NCBI GenBank assembly: GCA_963855995.1
Contig: OY979717.1
Span: forward strand, 4,829,728-4,893,727
Origin: Muricea muricata
Lineage: Eukaryota; Cnidaria; Anthozoa; Malacalcyonacea; Plexauridae
Direction: 5' to 3'
DNA: 64,000 bases
Part shown: piece after piece, positions 1-11,010 of the stretch
Layout: every line of letters begins with the position of its first letter
Numbering within the stretch: position 1 is the first letter of the stretch
Translations under genes and position numbers: made by a program
The notes under the pieces: model-generated
Databases searched by the model: none
The model's input: the letters and a program-made list of their open reading frames with translations, nothing else
Told to the model about the DNA's origin: nothing

Positions 1-60
1 CAACAAGAACGCGAAGAACGGCAGGAACACTAAGAACAGATAAAGAACACCAGGAACACT
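1..60. repeat. AAGAAC-type degenerate repeat, left copy
   Basis: Irregular repetition of AAGAACGC/AAGAACAC-like words. A related block at 2258-2321 lies on the other side of the GACT array, followed or preceded by a GCAAAGTTTCT word in both places. The two blocks suggest that the microsatellite grew inside an older repeat. No coding signal is seen. Confidence 0.5.
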
Positions 61-1216
61 AACTAGGGATCCAAGGATAGTGCAAAGTTTCTGAAAAGAC
101 TTACACACTTAAACTCAAAAAACTAAGAAAAATTTAATGATAGCTTTGGGAATAAAATGTTAAAATGATGTGGTCTAGAAGCGTTTTGTTTACGTGGGAT
201 GTTTTTAGATACTCTGATAAATAATTTTATAATTTTCATGTTTAGCGAGCGTATTCGGTTTCACGTTTGCTGAATCTCTGACCTCTGACCTTAGACGCAT
301 ATAAACAAAACGAATGAACGCGCAATTAATACTGAACGTGAACTAAGATTGTAAACATGCAAACTGTGCGCTACTTCTGTGTGTTAATAAAAATCTATCA
401 CAATATTAGGCCAATATCTTTACTTAGTATACTTATGTACGGTTTACTTTAGGTCTACTAGTATTATTGGAAATTTTATGTACACAATCATCAGTCATCA
501 CATCACAACCTTGCACAAACTGATTTCGCACGCACGCAACATTATCAAATATGCCGATTTCGCATTATCTCGCTTGTTTTTCATCATTTTCTAAAGAAGC
601 CTTGCCGAAATATAGAACAAAACTCCTGCAATTCATGTGGTGTATATTTAGGAACATAAGACGTAGAACAGCGAAAATATTGCGGTGTATTTATTGCTAT
701 GTATTCAAACTATAGCTCATATCTCTTGTTAGCTATATATATTCACACCATATAGGTCAATTTATGCTGTCCATTTGAGCTCGTTTTAAGGCGAAAAATC
801 GCTCTTTATGCATAATAAACGAAAGCATAATAGTCTGAAGATTAAAAAATCTTGTCCTGCCAGTTAAAATGGTGCTTTTAAGCCGTGGAAATACATGTTT
901 AACTCATGTTTATTATCCCACTCCTAGACCTCTGCATAGCAACGGAAGCGGGCGCTACGCAATATACACGTGCTTAGTTGAATATTTTAAATTCCGGGGG
1001 AGTTTGAGAGCACTTTATATACATGTCTGCAATGAAATTACTACGCTCATTAGTTGCCATATGGCTCATTTACCTATCTTTTTCATTTGTATGAATAACA
1101 GCATACAATGGTTTATAAATAATACTTATAATTTTAACTAAAACACTGCAATAGTAGCATTCAAGCAATCAGGTGGCATATTCAAAATTTGCACCACCCC
1201 CCGGAGTTTACACTAT
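61..1216. other. non-coding flank, nothing recognised
   Basis: AT-rich sequence without a convincing exon, RNA gene or inverted repeat. The only open frame of note (869-1141, plus) is 90 codons of low-complexity AT-rich translation with no recognisable motif. Confidence 0.4.
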
Positions 1217-2203
1217 GACTGACTGACTGACTGACTGACTGACTGACTGACTGACTGACTGACTGACTGACTGACTGACTGACTGACTGACTGACTGACT
1301 GACTGACTGACTGACTGACTGACTGACTGACTGACTGACTGACTGACTGACTGACTGACTGACTGACTGACTGACTGACTGACTGACTGACTGACTGACT
1401 GACTGACTGACTGACTGACTGACTGACTGACTGACTGACTGACTGACTGACTGACTGACTGACTGACTGACTGACTGACTGACTGACTGACTGACTGACT
1501 GACTGACTGACTGACTGACTGACTGACTGACTGACTGACTGACTGACTGACTGACTGACTGACTGACTGACTGACTGACTGACTGACTGACTGACTGACT
1601 GACTGACTGACTGACTGACTGACTGACTGACTGACTGACTGACTGACTGACTGACTGACTGACTGACTGACTGACTGACTGACTGACTGACTGACTGACT
1701 GACTGACTGACTGACTGACTGACTGACTGACTGACTGACTGACTGACTGACTGACTGACTGACTGACTGACTGACTGACTGACTGACTGACTGACTGACT
1801 GACTGACTGACTGACTGACTGACTGACTGACTGACTGACTGACTGACTGACTGACTGACTGACTGACTGACTGACTGACTGACTGACTGACTGACTGACT
1901 GACTGACTGACTGACTGACTGACTGACTGACTGACTGACTGACTGACTGACTGACTGACTGACTGACTGACTGACTGACTGACTGACTGACTGACTGACT
2001 GACTGACTGACTGACTGACTGACTGACTGACTGACTGACTGACTGACTGACTGACTGACTGACTGACTGACTGACTGACTGACTGACTGACTGACTGACT
2101 GACTGACTGACTGACTGACTGACTGACTGACTGACTGACTGACTGACTGACTGACTGACTGACTGACTGACTGACTGACTGACTGACTGACTGCCTGACT
2201 GAT
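1217..2203. repeat. (GACT)n microsatellite, about 244 units
   Basis: An uninterrupted GACT tetranucleotide run covers 1217-2193, with one substitution at 2194 and two further units after it. The four-base unit has no stop codon on the minus strand, which creates three long artificial Ser/Val/Gln frames there; these are not genes. Such a pure run is expected to be length-unstable, and its true length in the genome may differ from the assembly. Confidence 0.98.
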
Positions 2204-2230
2204 TTGAATTTTCGCCACTCATCACAATAC

Positions 2231-2255
2231 TGCAAAGTTTCTTTGAAACTTTGCA
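2231..2255. repeat. perfect short hairpin
   Basis: Eleven-base arms (TGCAAAGTTTC and its complement) around a TTT loop, immediately after the GACT array. Function unknown; it may mark the end of the older repeat in which the array expanded. Confidence 0.6.
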
Positions 2256-2257
2256 CT

Positions 2258-2321
2258 AAAAATGGCAAGAACACTAAGAACGGCGACAACGCTAAGAAAG
2301 GCAAGAACGCTTGGAACACTA
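2258..2321. repeat. AAGAAC-type degenerate repeat, right copy
   Basis: Repeated AAGAACGG/AAGAACGC words related to those at 1-60, on the far side of the GACT array. Confidence 0.5.
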
Positions 2322-2410
2322 GAAAAATTATGTATGTGTAACACGTAACACTATATATTGTCATGAGACGAATTAAATTCTTTTTGTCATTTCCCCTTAA
2401 GAAGGTATAT

Positions 2411-2541
2411 CAAACACTCGGGACAGCGTTTCATCGCCTATCCAAAACCTCGAATTTTGTCAAAAAACTCCACTGCGCGTCGTATTTTCAAACCTTTTCT
2501 CGGTGTTAGGATATCCCGATGAAACACTCTCGCTCGTGTTT
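2411..2541. repeat. foldback (short palindromic MITE-like) element
   Basis: Imperfect arms of about 32 bp: 2411-2443 reads AAACACTCGGGACAGCG then TTTCATCG, and 2509-2541 is its near complement. This is one of several similar short foldbacks in the window, which differ in sequence but share the layout. Confidence 0.6.
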
Positions 2542-3645
2542 GACATGTTACAGTCTAATTCACATGCATTAAGGAGTAAGTGTGAAAGTTTTGACTACCT
2601 TCGATTAGGATTTTTCTGATACTTTAATTGAAAACAGTAGTTTTGCTCCAATTTTTTCAACTCTAAATGTCCTTTTTGTAACTGTATAAACATTATTAGC
2701 CTCGGATACCTTCAAAACAAATGTCACGAGAAACCAATGCAAAAAAGGGTGGTAGGTGTTTTGGGAAAAGAATAGAAAACAAAACACTTCAACTTAAATT
2801 ATATATTTATTTTATTAAACATATGTCCTTCCATATAAAATGTAGTCATACAAATCTGCAAGAAAGAGAGATAATATCGTTTTTAGCAAATGGTAGCCAG
2901 GTTTCATTATTGAGGGGATATACAGTATTCATGGTTCGTGCTCAAATACCGTGATGTATATACAGTATATACATTCCATCGGATTCTGGATAAAAATAAT
3001 TACAATCGGAATGGTTAAGGTTGTTTTGTAATCCGATCAGATCAGAACTTAAATAATAAATTTAAACGTGAAGTTAGAAAGATTTGGTCGTATCTTTGCG
3101 TTTCTTATTCTGCAATAGCCAGAGTACGCCCTAAACTGTGCACAGGACATAGGAGGGAGTGGGGGGTGTGGTGGAGGAGGTGTATATTCATATAGTGATT
3201 GTGATGTTCTGCATGACGAGTTTCTTTTCAAATCAAATTCAAATTGACCAATTTGTTTTAGTTACAGCCCTGCTTGTAAATTGATCGTTTTTACCGTTAA
3301 TGCACACAAAAATATTTGCAAAGAGGGACTAAATTGTTGGGCTAAGTGAAATAGCAAACACATTTCTACAGTCAAGATTTTAGACTGATTAGCACGAATT
3401 TAATGTACTTGGGCATTTCAAGGATTTTCTTTGAATTTTTTTGGATTGTTGTCAGATTAGAACCTTCTAATCCGATCTGAAGCACACCTCTAACATGTAG
3501 CCAAATATTAATTTTAATATCACATACATCATTCAGAAACATGGACAATTGAAAATGTGAATAAAGTGATTTATGAGTGTACAGAACAGATTGCACTGCC
3601 AGATGGACTAATAGTTTCTTACCTAAATGATAATTCATCAAGATT
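2542..3645. other. intergenic, 3' flank of ATP5F1D
   Basis: No exon is recognised. This stretch must contain the 3' UTR and poly(A) site of ATP5F1D (minus strand), but no canonical AATAAA in the right orientation stands out close to the stop at 3646. Confidence 0.4.
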
Positions 3646-6600
3646 TCAATGACCCTCCAAAGCTTTAACTATAGCTTCATAACATTCAGCTGCTATAAGA
3701 GCTTCAGCTTTATCTTCTTCACTTGTCGCTGTTGCTGCAGAATTTTGAGCTGCATCCAATCCTTGTCTAGCTTCCTATGTGTATGTGTAGTTATACAACA
3801 ATTAAAGAAAAACTCATGGTGTAACTTTGACCAAAATGCCGGGCTGTATAAATTATCTTATTTTCTGGGACCACAAAGTCAATAAAAACATCTTCCCTAA
3901 GCAAACAGCTAAAAACCATTCATTTTTAAAAATCCTATCATTGCTAAACGAAACGTATAAAAAAGCGCAATGTAAAATATTGTAAATCAGTCCTACTCCC
4001 AATGACTTTATATAAGCTTGCAAAAAGTGATCCTTTCATTGATCATACATGCCTATAAAGTTCAACTGCTGTATTTGTTTAATATTATGGTGTATCAAGT
4101 TCATGTACTGTAAGGAAGTATTTTCTCATTGTTTTTTGTTTTACTTTTTCTGTGAGACTTTTTAGAATTTACAGCTCAACACTTTTCTGGGACCAATAGT
4201 CCAGTGCTCCAGCTCCACCATATTATACAATGGTTCATATTCAATATTGCTCATTTTTATCACACATTAATTAATGAGAAGTAATTCTGTGCTGATCAAA
4301 ATTTACTCCATAGAATAATGTTGCATACATGTAATGTAAGTTTTTATTTGTGTTAAGTTTTTAACTTTTGAGTTTTTAACTTACACTCATATCAAGTTGT
4401 TCCAACGGAACTGCTTCTTCTGCTAAAACTTGAAGAGAGGAATCATCATTGATAGTCACTGTTCCACTGCTTACTGTAGAAAAATTTAAATACTGTTATT
4501 TCTTGACTGTGATACAATCCTGGAATAAACATTACTACATGAAGTGTATAACTCAAAACTGGACATGAAATATAGCAACTTTATAGACTCAGAGACAGAA
4601 TGGATGGTACAAATGTCATGGGTACCATAATGGGTTCAGTATTTTCACAAGGAGGAATACTGGCAGTTTTGCCAGGAGCAGAGTGTTAACTGGGGAGGGG
4701 TGCATATTCATGCTCTACCCAACTAATTTCTTTTGAAATCAACCCTGTTACAGAAGAAATTAACCAGGCAGAACCTGAATATATGAATATCCTGCTCTAC
4801 AGGGTGTATAAAAAAAACGGAGCCCATCTTTTGTGTCAAATTATTTATAAATTATTGAAGCTTATAGCACAATTTTGGACCTGTTTTAAACCACGCTCTT
4901 TTCTCTTTCGAACAAGCCGTAACTCGTATTTTTACTCCCAGTAACGTATGTGCTATGATAAATTTAGTAAAAGCTATCGATTTGAGATGCCTTCCAATTA
5001 TGCAAATTCACTATGTCTTTCATGGTCGCCAGTTAAATTTTTAAGTTTTTCGCTTATTACATAAATGGTATTTCTGTTAAACTTAATAAAACTTGTTATA
5101 AAGCTTTACAGAAGATAACGGACCGCTTACTTCAACAAAAACCTTAGATTTATGCCAAAATAATGATTGAAATTAGCGTTTTGTTTATCCGCGCGTGCAC
5201 ACTGTTGTCGAAATTGCATAATGTCAATATTCATGAAGTCGATACAAGCTTGAACTATCCGTTCGTAGTGCACGTTAACGGCCCGTTATCTTCTGTAAAG
5301 CTTTATAACAAGTTTTATTACGTTTAACAGAAACACCATTTATGTAATAAGCGAAAAAATTAAAAATTTAACTGGCGACCATAAAAGACATAGTGAATTT
5401 GCATAATTGGAAGGCATCTCAAATCGATAGCTTTTACTAAATTTGTCATAGCGCATACGTTACTGGGAGTAAAAATACGAATTACGGCTTGTTCGAAAGA
5501 GAAAAAAACGTGGTTTAAAACAAGTCCAAAATTGTGCTATAAGCTTCAGTAATTTAGAAATAATTAGACACAAAAGATGGGCTCCGTTTTTTTTGATACA
5601 TCCTGTAGATCTGTCCCTGAATGTAACATGTTGTTAAATACAATAAAATTACCTTCTAATTAGAGCCATAATTGCACATTTGGTAAGGCTATAGTTTTGA
5701 CAGGGTTTTTGGAAGAACAAGGCAAACACATAGACAATACATACAGCCGTGTCAATTGAAGTGTTCCTCAAATATTGTATCAATTCATTTGCCAACATGA
5801 ACGAATTCATTTGATAAAACATTTGAAAATTTTACAATTTCCTAAATAATTGACCAACTTCCTGTTGAATGCTCCAATCACCATTGGCTTTGGCACAAGC
5901 GGCCAATCACAACGAAGCAGGAAATGACCAGAGATGCATGGTCAGATTTGTGAAGGTTTTAAACAGTTCCACCAACTGTAAAATCAATTTGTTCGAGTGA
6001 GCAGATGAATTGATGCAATATTTTAGGAACACTTCAATTGCCACGGCTGTAACAAGCCCATTTTGTTGCTAACATGTTGGCCAGATCATGTAGCTACATA
6101 GCTACATAATTATATTATTCCTATAATTGCATTGATAGTGGTGTACAATAGGTACTGGTTCCACACACAATTTAAATAATTATTCCTACCAAAAAATTTT
6201 CTGGTTGTTTCATCTTCAAAAACAGTGACAACACCAGGTCTGAGTACTGCTAATGTTGGAACATGATTTGGAAGAATACCAAATGTTCCAGTACCAGAGG
6301 GAACGTCAACCTGGTTCACATCGACATTGTGGTAATAAGACTGAACAACAAAAAAAACTTGTTTATAATCAGGGTACAAAGTTAAGCTGCTATTGCAGCA
6401 TCACAAAAAAATAGTGAATAAATTGTGTCTAAATGATGTGTACAACAGATAAATCAGAGGGTTTTTCTGTTAGTTTGAATCTTTAAAGAAATTGACTTTG
6501 TTCAGCAGCATTTATCCAAAATAAATTAGGTAAACTGCAAGTTCATTGCTAAACTGTCAATTTATTTGAGTTAATACAAGCACCAACAAACACACATCAA

Positions 6601-9095
6601 CAACCAAAACACATGTGCCTCTGTGTTATTTTCTCAATAACTTTTTTGTCATGGTCAATTTTTATTAGCTTTGCATTTCACATATACCAAAGAAATTTGC
6701 TTTGCAAAATCTTTTAAATATACCCAGATAATTTAAAAGTAATTCAAACAACCCCCACTAAACTGCAACTTACAATAGTTTTTATGTACCCAGTATTATA
6801 TATAAACAATGTTTAAAAAGCTACGATTTTAAACAACCCTGGTTACAGACTTTATGATAAATCATATTCATATGACTGCTAACTTTGCCATATACGTGGA
6901 AGATACTCTTAGCATTTTAAGAGTAATATTTCTGATGTGTGCAAGATTGAAGACTTAGACTAACGTGATCTCTCATCTCATATCTAACAATTTGTTTTGT
7001 GATTTTTCCAGTGAGAATGAGACTTAACCGAATTCACATTCACAATACATGTTTAACACAAACAAAAGCTTTGTATTACTATTTTAGTGATTATCACGGA
7101 GCCTTGTTCAGAACACATTTCCGATTGAAAACAAATGATTGGATTTTTCATCAGTTTTATTCCCCATTGGTTAAACCCCATGTCAATTGTTTGGTGACAA
7201 TAAACCCTTAACAATACCTTGGATTGCCCTTTTATAATTAGTTTCTAAGTAATCGAAAATTGTCTAGACAAAATTTCTGATCAAATTGGTATTTGGTTGG
7301 ACAAAGTTGATCTGGTTGGGAAACTACTGACCATTACTTGAGGCTCTATTACCACAGTAATCACAATCACCTAGCTTTTTTGCAACCAAACTTTATGTTG
7401 CAATATACCCTCAAATATGTGCACAACATGCTTTAAATTGGAGAAAAGTGCACACACATTTTTGCCAGAGAAAAAAAAACTTCAGAGTGTATAATTTCCT
7501 CTCTCCTCCACAGAGCTTTCTCGGCTTTTTAACAGTGCGAAGCGTCGATCTATAAACTATACTTTTATAAATGTAAACAAGCGAGAGGCGCTAGACTGTA
7601 ATGAGAGAAATGGGGAAACTTGCTGAAAAATTAAAACGCGGGCGACAAAAGGCGAAGAGGGAAGGGAAAGCTCTGCCAGATTTTTTGTCAAATATGGCGT
7701 CAAACCGGGGGTGCAATCTGTTGAGTGCGATGCATTTGCGAACAAAGAACATGTGCCAGCCCCTATTCCCCACTGACGAGTCCACGAAGGACGAAACGCC
7801 GCGTACGGGGATATCTGCTTTACACACATGAAATTTCCTTCTTTCTTTCCTTCTACTATTTTTTTTACATATCTCCTACAAGCTTTTTTGTATAACAGAC
7901 CAGTATATGTCTTGTCCCGTCGCATTTCGTGTTGCACTACATGTGGTCTAGCTATTCTTTACTCATTACGAGCTCATTGTTACTGTTGTTACAAAATATT
8001 GTCCAATTTACATGATACCAATACGGTTCCTATTACCTATTTGAGTATATTGTATTTTACCCTCACTGTCTCATATATTTACATTTCGTCACTCTGGCCT
8101 GACTTGCCCTTATGCTATATCATATTTCATATTACATGTAGACTACCCCATTATGAACAAAGGGACTGTTGTCACAGAATATTTTTTTATTTTGCTAGAC
8201 ACCAATGCAATATGGTTCCTATTATCTATTACTAAATATTGACATGTTTTGAATGGATACTTCCAAAATAACGACTTCTGAAGCTTCAGTACAACTCGAA
8301 TCAACGTCTGCAAGCTGGCTTGACGAATGGGTATTTTCGTCAAGGCCGTCGGGCTCTTCCATCGCAGTAAAATAACATTAAAACACAAAAATCACGACAT
8401 CAACAGCAATATATTGGTAACAAATGTCACCACACGAAAAATAGGGACGACACACGAAGTGATAAATTGGATATTTAGCAGAATGCAAGAAATCACCAAT
8501 CTGTATAAGACATCGCCGAAAATCTGGCAGAGCTTTCCCTTCCCTCTTTGCCTTTTGTCGCCCGCGTTTTAATTTTTCAGCGAGTTTCCCCATTTCACTC
8601 ATTACAGTCTAGCACCTCTCGCTTGTTTACATTTATAAAATCATAGTTTATAGATTGACGCTTCGCACTGTTAAAAAGACGAGAAAGCTCTGCGGAGGAG
8701 AGAGTATAATTTCTGTGTATATGAAATGATCCAATATCAAAAACATTTGTATGTTATAACATGGAGCATTGGCACACACTTTCATGTAACAGACATGTAC
8801 AACATCAACTGCCTATATTATCACTAACTACATAAAATCTATTGCATGTACAATTACAATGACGTACAAGCGTAAATGAATGGTATTAACTATCAAATGA
8901 CTAAATGACACTATGTTTGTTCATGTTACAGCCCAGTTTTATTTTACAATATAGATACGTTTTTACCGTTTGGGGTGAGCCAAATGTTAGCGGCATTGTT
9001 GCTGCTCCTGTCTCGCTTGCAAGACATCTTACAGCGATGTTTAAACGCTGAGAAATCAAACTTTTTGAAACCTTTCTCAACACTCTGGTCGCCAT
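3646..9095 (-). CDS. ATP5F1D: ATP synthase F1 subunit delta, mitochondrial (4 exons)
   Basis: The protein is the delta subunit of the mitochondrial F1 central stalk, which with gamma and epsilon couples rotor turning to ATP synthesis. Coding exons on the minus strand are 9095-8967, 6340-6190, 4473-4385 and 3774-3646. Joined, they give 498 nt, or 165 aa, against about 168 in human. All introns are GT-AG and phases are continuous. Residues 1-30 are basic and hydroxylated with no acid before Glu29, as in a mitochondrial presequence. Residues 53-72 (QVDVPSGTGTFGILPNHVPT) are the signature of the beta-sandwich domain. Exon 3 carries the family's AEEAV motif and exon 4 the C-terminal helical hairpin, ending IVKALEGH. 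Intron 1 contains the element at 7488-8713 and intron 2 the MITE at 4800-5605. NDC80 lies upstream on the same strand. Nothing appears broken. Confidence 0.93.
4800..5605. mobile_element. long-arm MITE with TA target duplication (Tc1/mariner type)
   Basis: Near-identical inverted arms of about 330 bp (4800-5130 and 5278-5605) enclose a unique centre of about 150 bp. The ends read CAGGGTGTATAAAAAAAACG and the complement, each next to a TA dinucleotide (4798-4799 and 5606-5607), which is the Tc1/mariner target duplication. No transposase frame is present. It lies in ATP5F1D intron 2 and would fold into a long hairpin in the pre-mRNA. Confidence 0.88.
7488..8713. mobile_element. inverted-repeat element, about 1.2 kb, non-autonomous
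   Basis: Arms of about 200 bp (7488-7692 and 8518-8713) are near-identical inverted copies; shared words include AACAGTGCGAAGCGTC and the complement. In both arms the strand reading toward the centre keeps the same frame starting with GKLAEKLKRGRQKAKREGKA. The centre is unique, AT-rich and not clearly coding. It lies in ATP5F1D intron 1. A candidate hammerhead ribozyme sits just inside the left arm. The exact termini and target duplication could not be fixed, so the superfamily is unknown. Confidence 0.8.
7763..7815 (+). ncRNA. candidate hammerhead ribozyme (minimal type I)
   Basis: All conserved core positions can be read in order. CTGACGA (7773-7779) is followed by stem II GTCC/GGAC with loop ACGAA, then GAA(A) at 7793-7796. 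A two-base-pair stem III (CG/CG) with a 3-nt loop is closed by the A-U pair at 7796/7804, and the cleavage triplet is GTA, so self-cleavage is predicted after 7805. Stem I is CCCC (7768-7771) with GGGG (7807-7810). One weak point is the pair nearest the cleavage site, which would be C-A rather than Watson-Crick. Short stem III hammerheads are known from Penelope-like elements and retrozymes. Activity is inferred. Confidence 0.6.
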
Positions 9096-10621
9096 ATTTG
9101 AGAGTTAGCAACTTTTCCCACAATGCATTACGATGACTCTAATTTCTGTTCGGCTTGTTACGTGAAGAGATCGGAACAAATCGTATGCGACGCCGGCTAG
9201 AATCATTTGCCGTTTAACGGTATATAATATGTAGGAATAATCATATCTATCTAGCGGAGAATTTCGCCCGCGATGCAGATTCTCCGATTTGACTAAGAAT
9301 TTGGAAAAAAATACATAAATAATTTCTTAATGGCTCCGTTTTTTTGGACACTATGTGGGTAAATACGAACCAAAAATGATAAGGCTTCATGATTGGACTT
9401 TTAAAACAAACGTTATCATCGTTTATGACTCGTTCTTTAGGAAACCATTTTCTATAGTTTATTGTCTTCCATTGCTATAACCAACCCGTCACAAAGACTG
9501 TTAGTATAGGTTGGTGCCGACCCCACCATGTATATTGAAGTTGTATGGCGCATCATTGTGGGTTTGATGCCAGAAGGACGTTGATGTTGGGTGGCCCAAC
9601 TTTACCAGCCAGTATAGATTTCTATTACAGGATGTATAGTTTTCGTTTTAAAACAAAAGTTTTGTGTTTTAAGCAAAAGCTTACGATGTACTATCCAGTC
9701 TTAATACATATTGATGGGGGCATTTGCTCATTCAACTGAGAGAACTCTCCACCGATCTTTCATATACCGACAGATAAGACATTTTAACCAGTAGCGTAAC
9801 CTCCTAAGGTGACAGTGACATCTCATAGAAATCGAAAAAAAGAAATCGATTATTTTGAATATTCAACAAAATATTGATTTTTAAGTATTTTGATTGTTTC
9901 GCTACTCACTATCTATTTAACAATTAGACGAGTCCGAGTTGTCTATGAGCGAATAGTTAACGAAGGCGAAGCCTGAGTTGACTATTCGCTCCTAGACAAC
10001 GAGGGCGAGTTATCTAATTGTTTTAGTAAACACTCTATCAAACTCTATAAAAATTCCTCGGAAACCTTGGCGAAACGAGAGTTTACTGCCATATTTTTTC
10101 AGGTTTGTTTTCATTTTTCCCAATTAACGTTCACCATCACGAATAGACAACGGTTGAGTAGCCAATCAGAATGCAGGATTTGTTGTAGACAATGTCGGGT
10201 GTATACTAACGAGGAATAAAGGTCACTTGATGTTATTATCACGCATGTCGCATTACGCAGGTTACAACTGGTTACAAGGAATTCTGGACAATAAAAACCG
10301 CTGTACTAGGTATTCCGCCATTATTCTGGCCAGCAAACTGCATAAAAGAGTTAGACGCTACCATAGAAATAATAGATATTTGTTATTTCTATGGACGCTA
10401 CGTTATCAATGTTCATAAAGGACAGGAAAAATTTAGACAACACGAGCATGCATCCGCAATTGAATTGGTGAACATTTAGATTTATAAAGGTTACATATCG
10501 ATTTTTTACTACATGAACATAAAAAGAACCTTGTTCGCGGAACAATTGCTGTCACTTGTACAACCATTCAAATAGTGAATATTAATAAAGTGTCATTATG
10601 TTCAAATACATAATTTAACAA
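9096..10621. other. intergenic, ATP5F1D promoter side and NDC80 3' flank
   Basis: This region separates two minus-strand genes. No exon is recognised. It contains the foldback at 9921-10020 and, at 10351-10400, a hairpin with arms around CCATAGAAATAA. The ATP5F1D promoter must lie just above 9095, but no core-promoter motif can be called with confidence. Confidence 0.4.
9921..10020. repeat. foldback element
   Basis: Begins CAATTAGACGAG and ends with the near complement TATCTAATTG; GAATAGTTAAC and GTTGACTATTC form the inner arms. Small palindromes of this kind, rich in CGAAGGCGAAG-like words, recur in the window at 18981 and 19605. Confidence 0.6.
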
Positions 10622-10627
10622 TTTATT
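10622..10627 (-). terminator. poly(A) signal, candidate, NDC80
   Basis: AATAAA on the minus strand, 30 nt after the stop of the candidate terminal exon at 10657-10736. Its position supports that exon as the true or alternative 3' end of NDC80. Confidence 0.45.
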
Positions 10628-10656
10628 TTTATATGAACTACTGTTTAGTGTTTTTG

Positions 10657-10736
10657 TTAGCATCCTACTTCACTGTTGAGAGCAGTTTCTCCATTTTCTT
10701 GATTTTCGTTGTTGAAGGGAGGCACTTTGCTCGCAT
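10657..10736 (-). CDS. NDC80: candidate alternative terminal exon of NDC80
   Basis: An acceptor follows a pyrimidine-rich tract and a CTGACTAAAT branch-like word. The 80-nt open frame encodes ASKVPPFNNENQENGETA and six more residues after the junction Asp, then stops, with AATAAA 30 nt on. The frame and phase (1) fit a splice from exon 19 at the GTTGTT donor beginning at 11018, which lies seven bases above the in-line stop. That donor is weak. The exon could instead be non-coding 3' UTR. Confidence 0.35.
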
Positions 10737-10860
10737 CTTAATTTAGTCAGAACAAAGAAACGAAGTAAGTGTTTAATAAATCAATAAAAAATTCTATATA
10801 ACAATGACTGGAAAGCCCAATACACGGAATAATATGTCAATATAAATAGACAGTGGATAG

Positions 10861-10990
10861 GCCAGCGCAAAAATTTGGTAATGCCATGCAAATTATGAAT
10901 ATTATCACATTTATTTCTTTAGATATTGGTCGTTTCCATGTCAATAAAGACGGAAATATCTGCATAGCTTGACAAAATTTTTGCGCTGGC
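10861..10990. mobile_element. small MITE just downstream of NDC80 exon 19
   Basis: Terminal inverted repeats of 16-17 bp (GCCAGCGCAAAAATTT and complement) bound a 130-bp AT-rich body. The inverted symmetry extends loosely outward through GACAGT words to about 10850 and 11005, only a few bases from the exon 19 stop codon. Confidence 0.6.
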
Positions 10991-11010
10991 TTTTGCTATA
11001 CTGTCAACAG

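Noticed and set aside
1182..2364. Three long minus-strand Ser/Val/Gln frames
   Set aside because: They are translations of the (GACT)n microsatellite, open in every minus-strand frame because the repeat has no stop codon.
9325..9350. GGCTCCGTTTTTTTGGACACT, like the end of the MITE at 4800-5605
   Set aside because: Only one short end-like stretch, no partner end and no TA pair in register.
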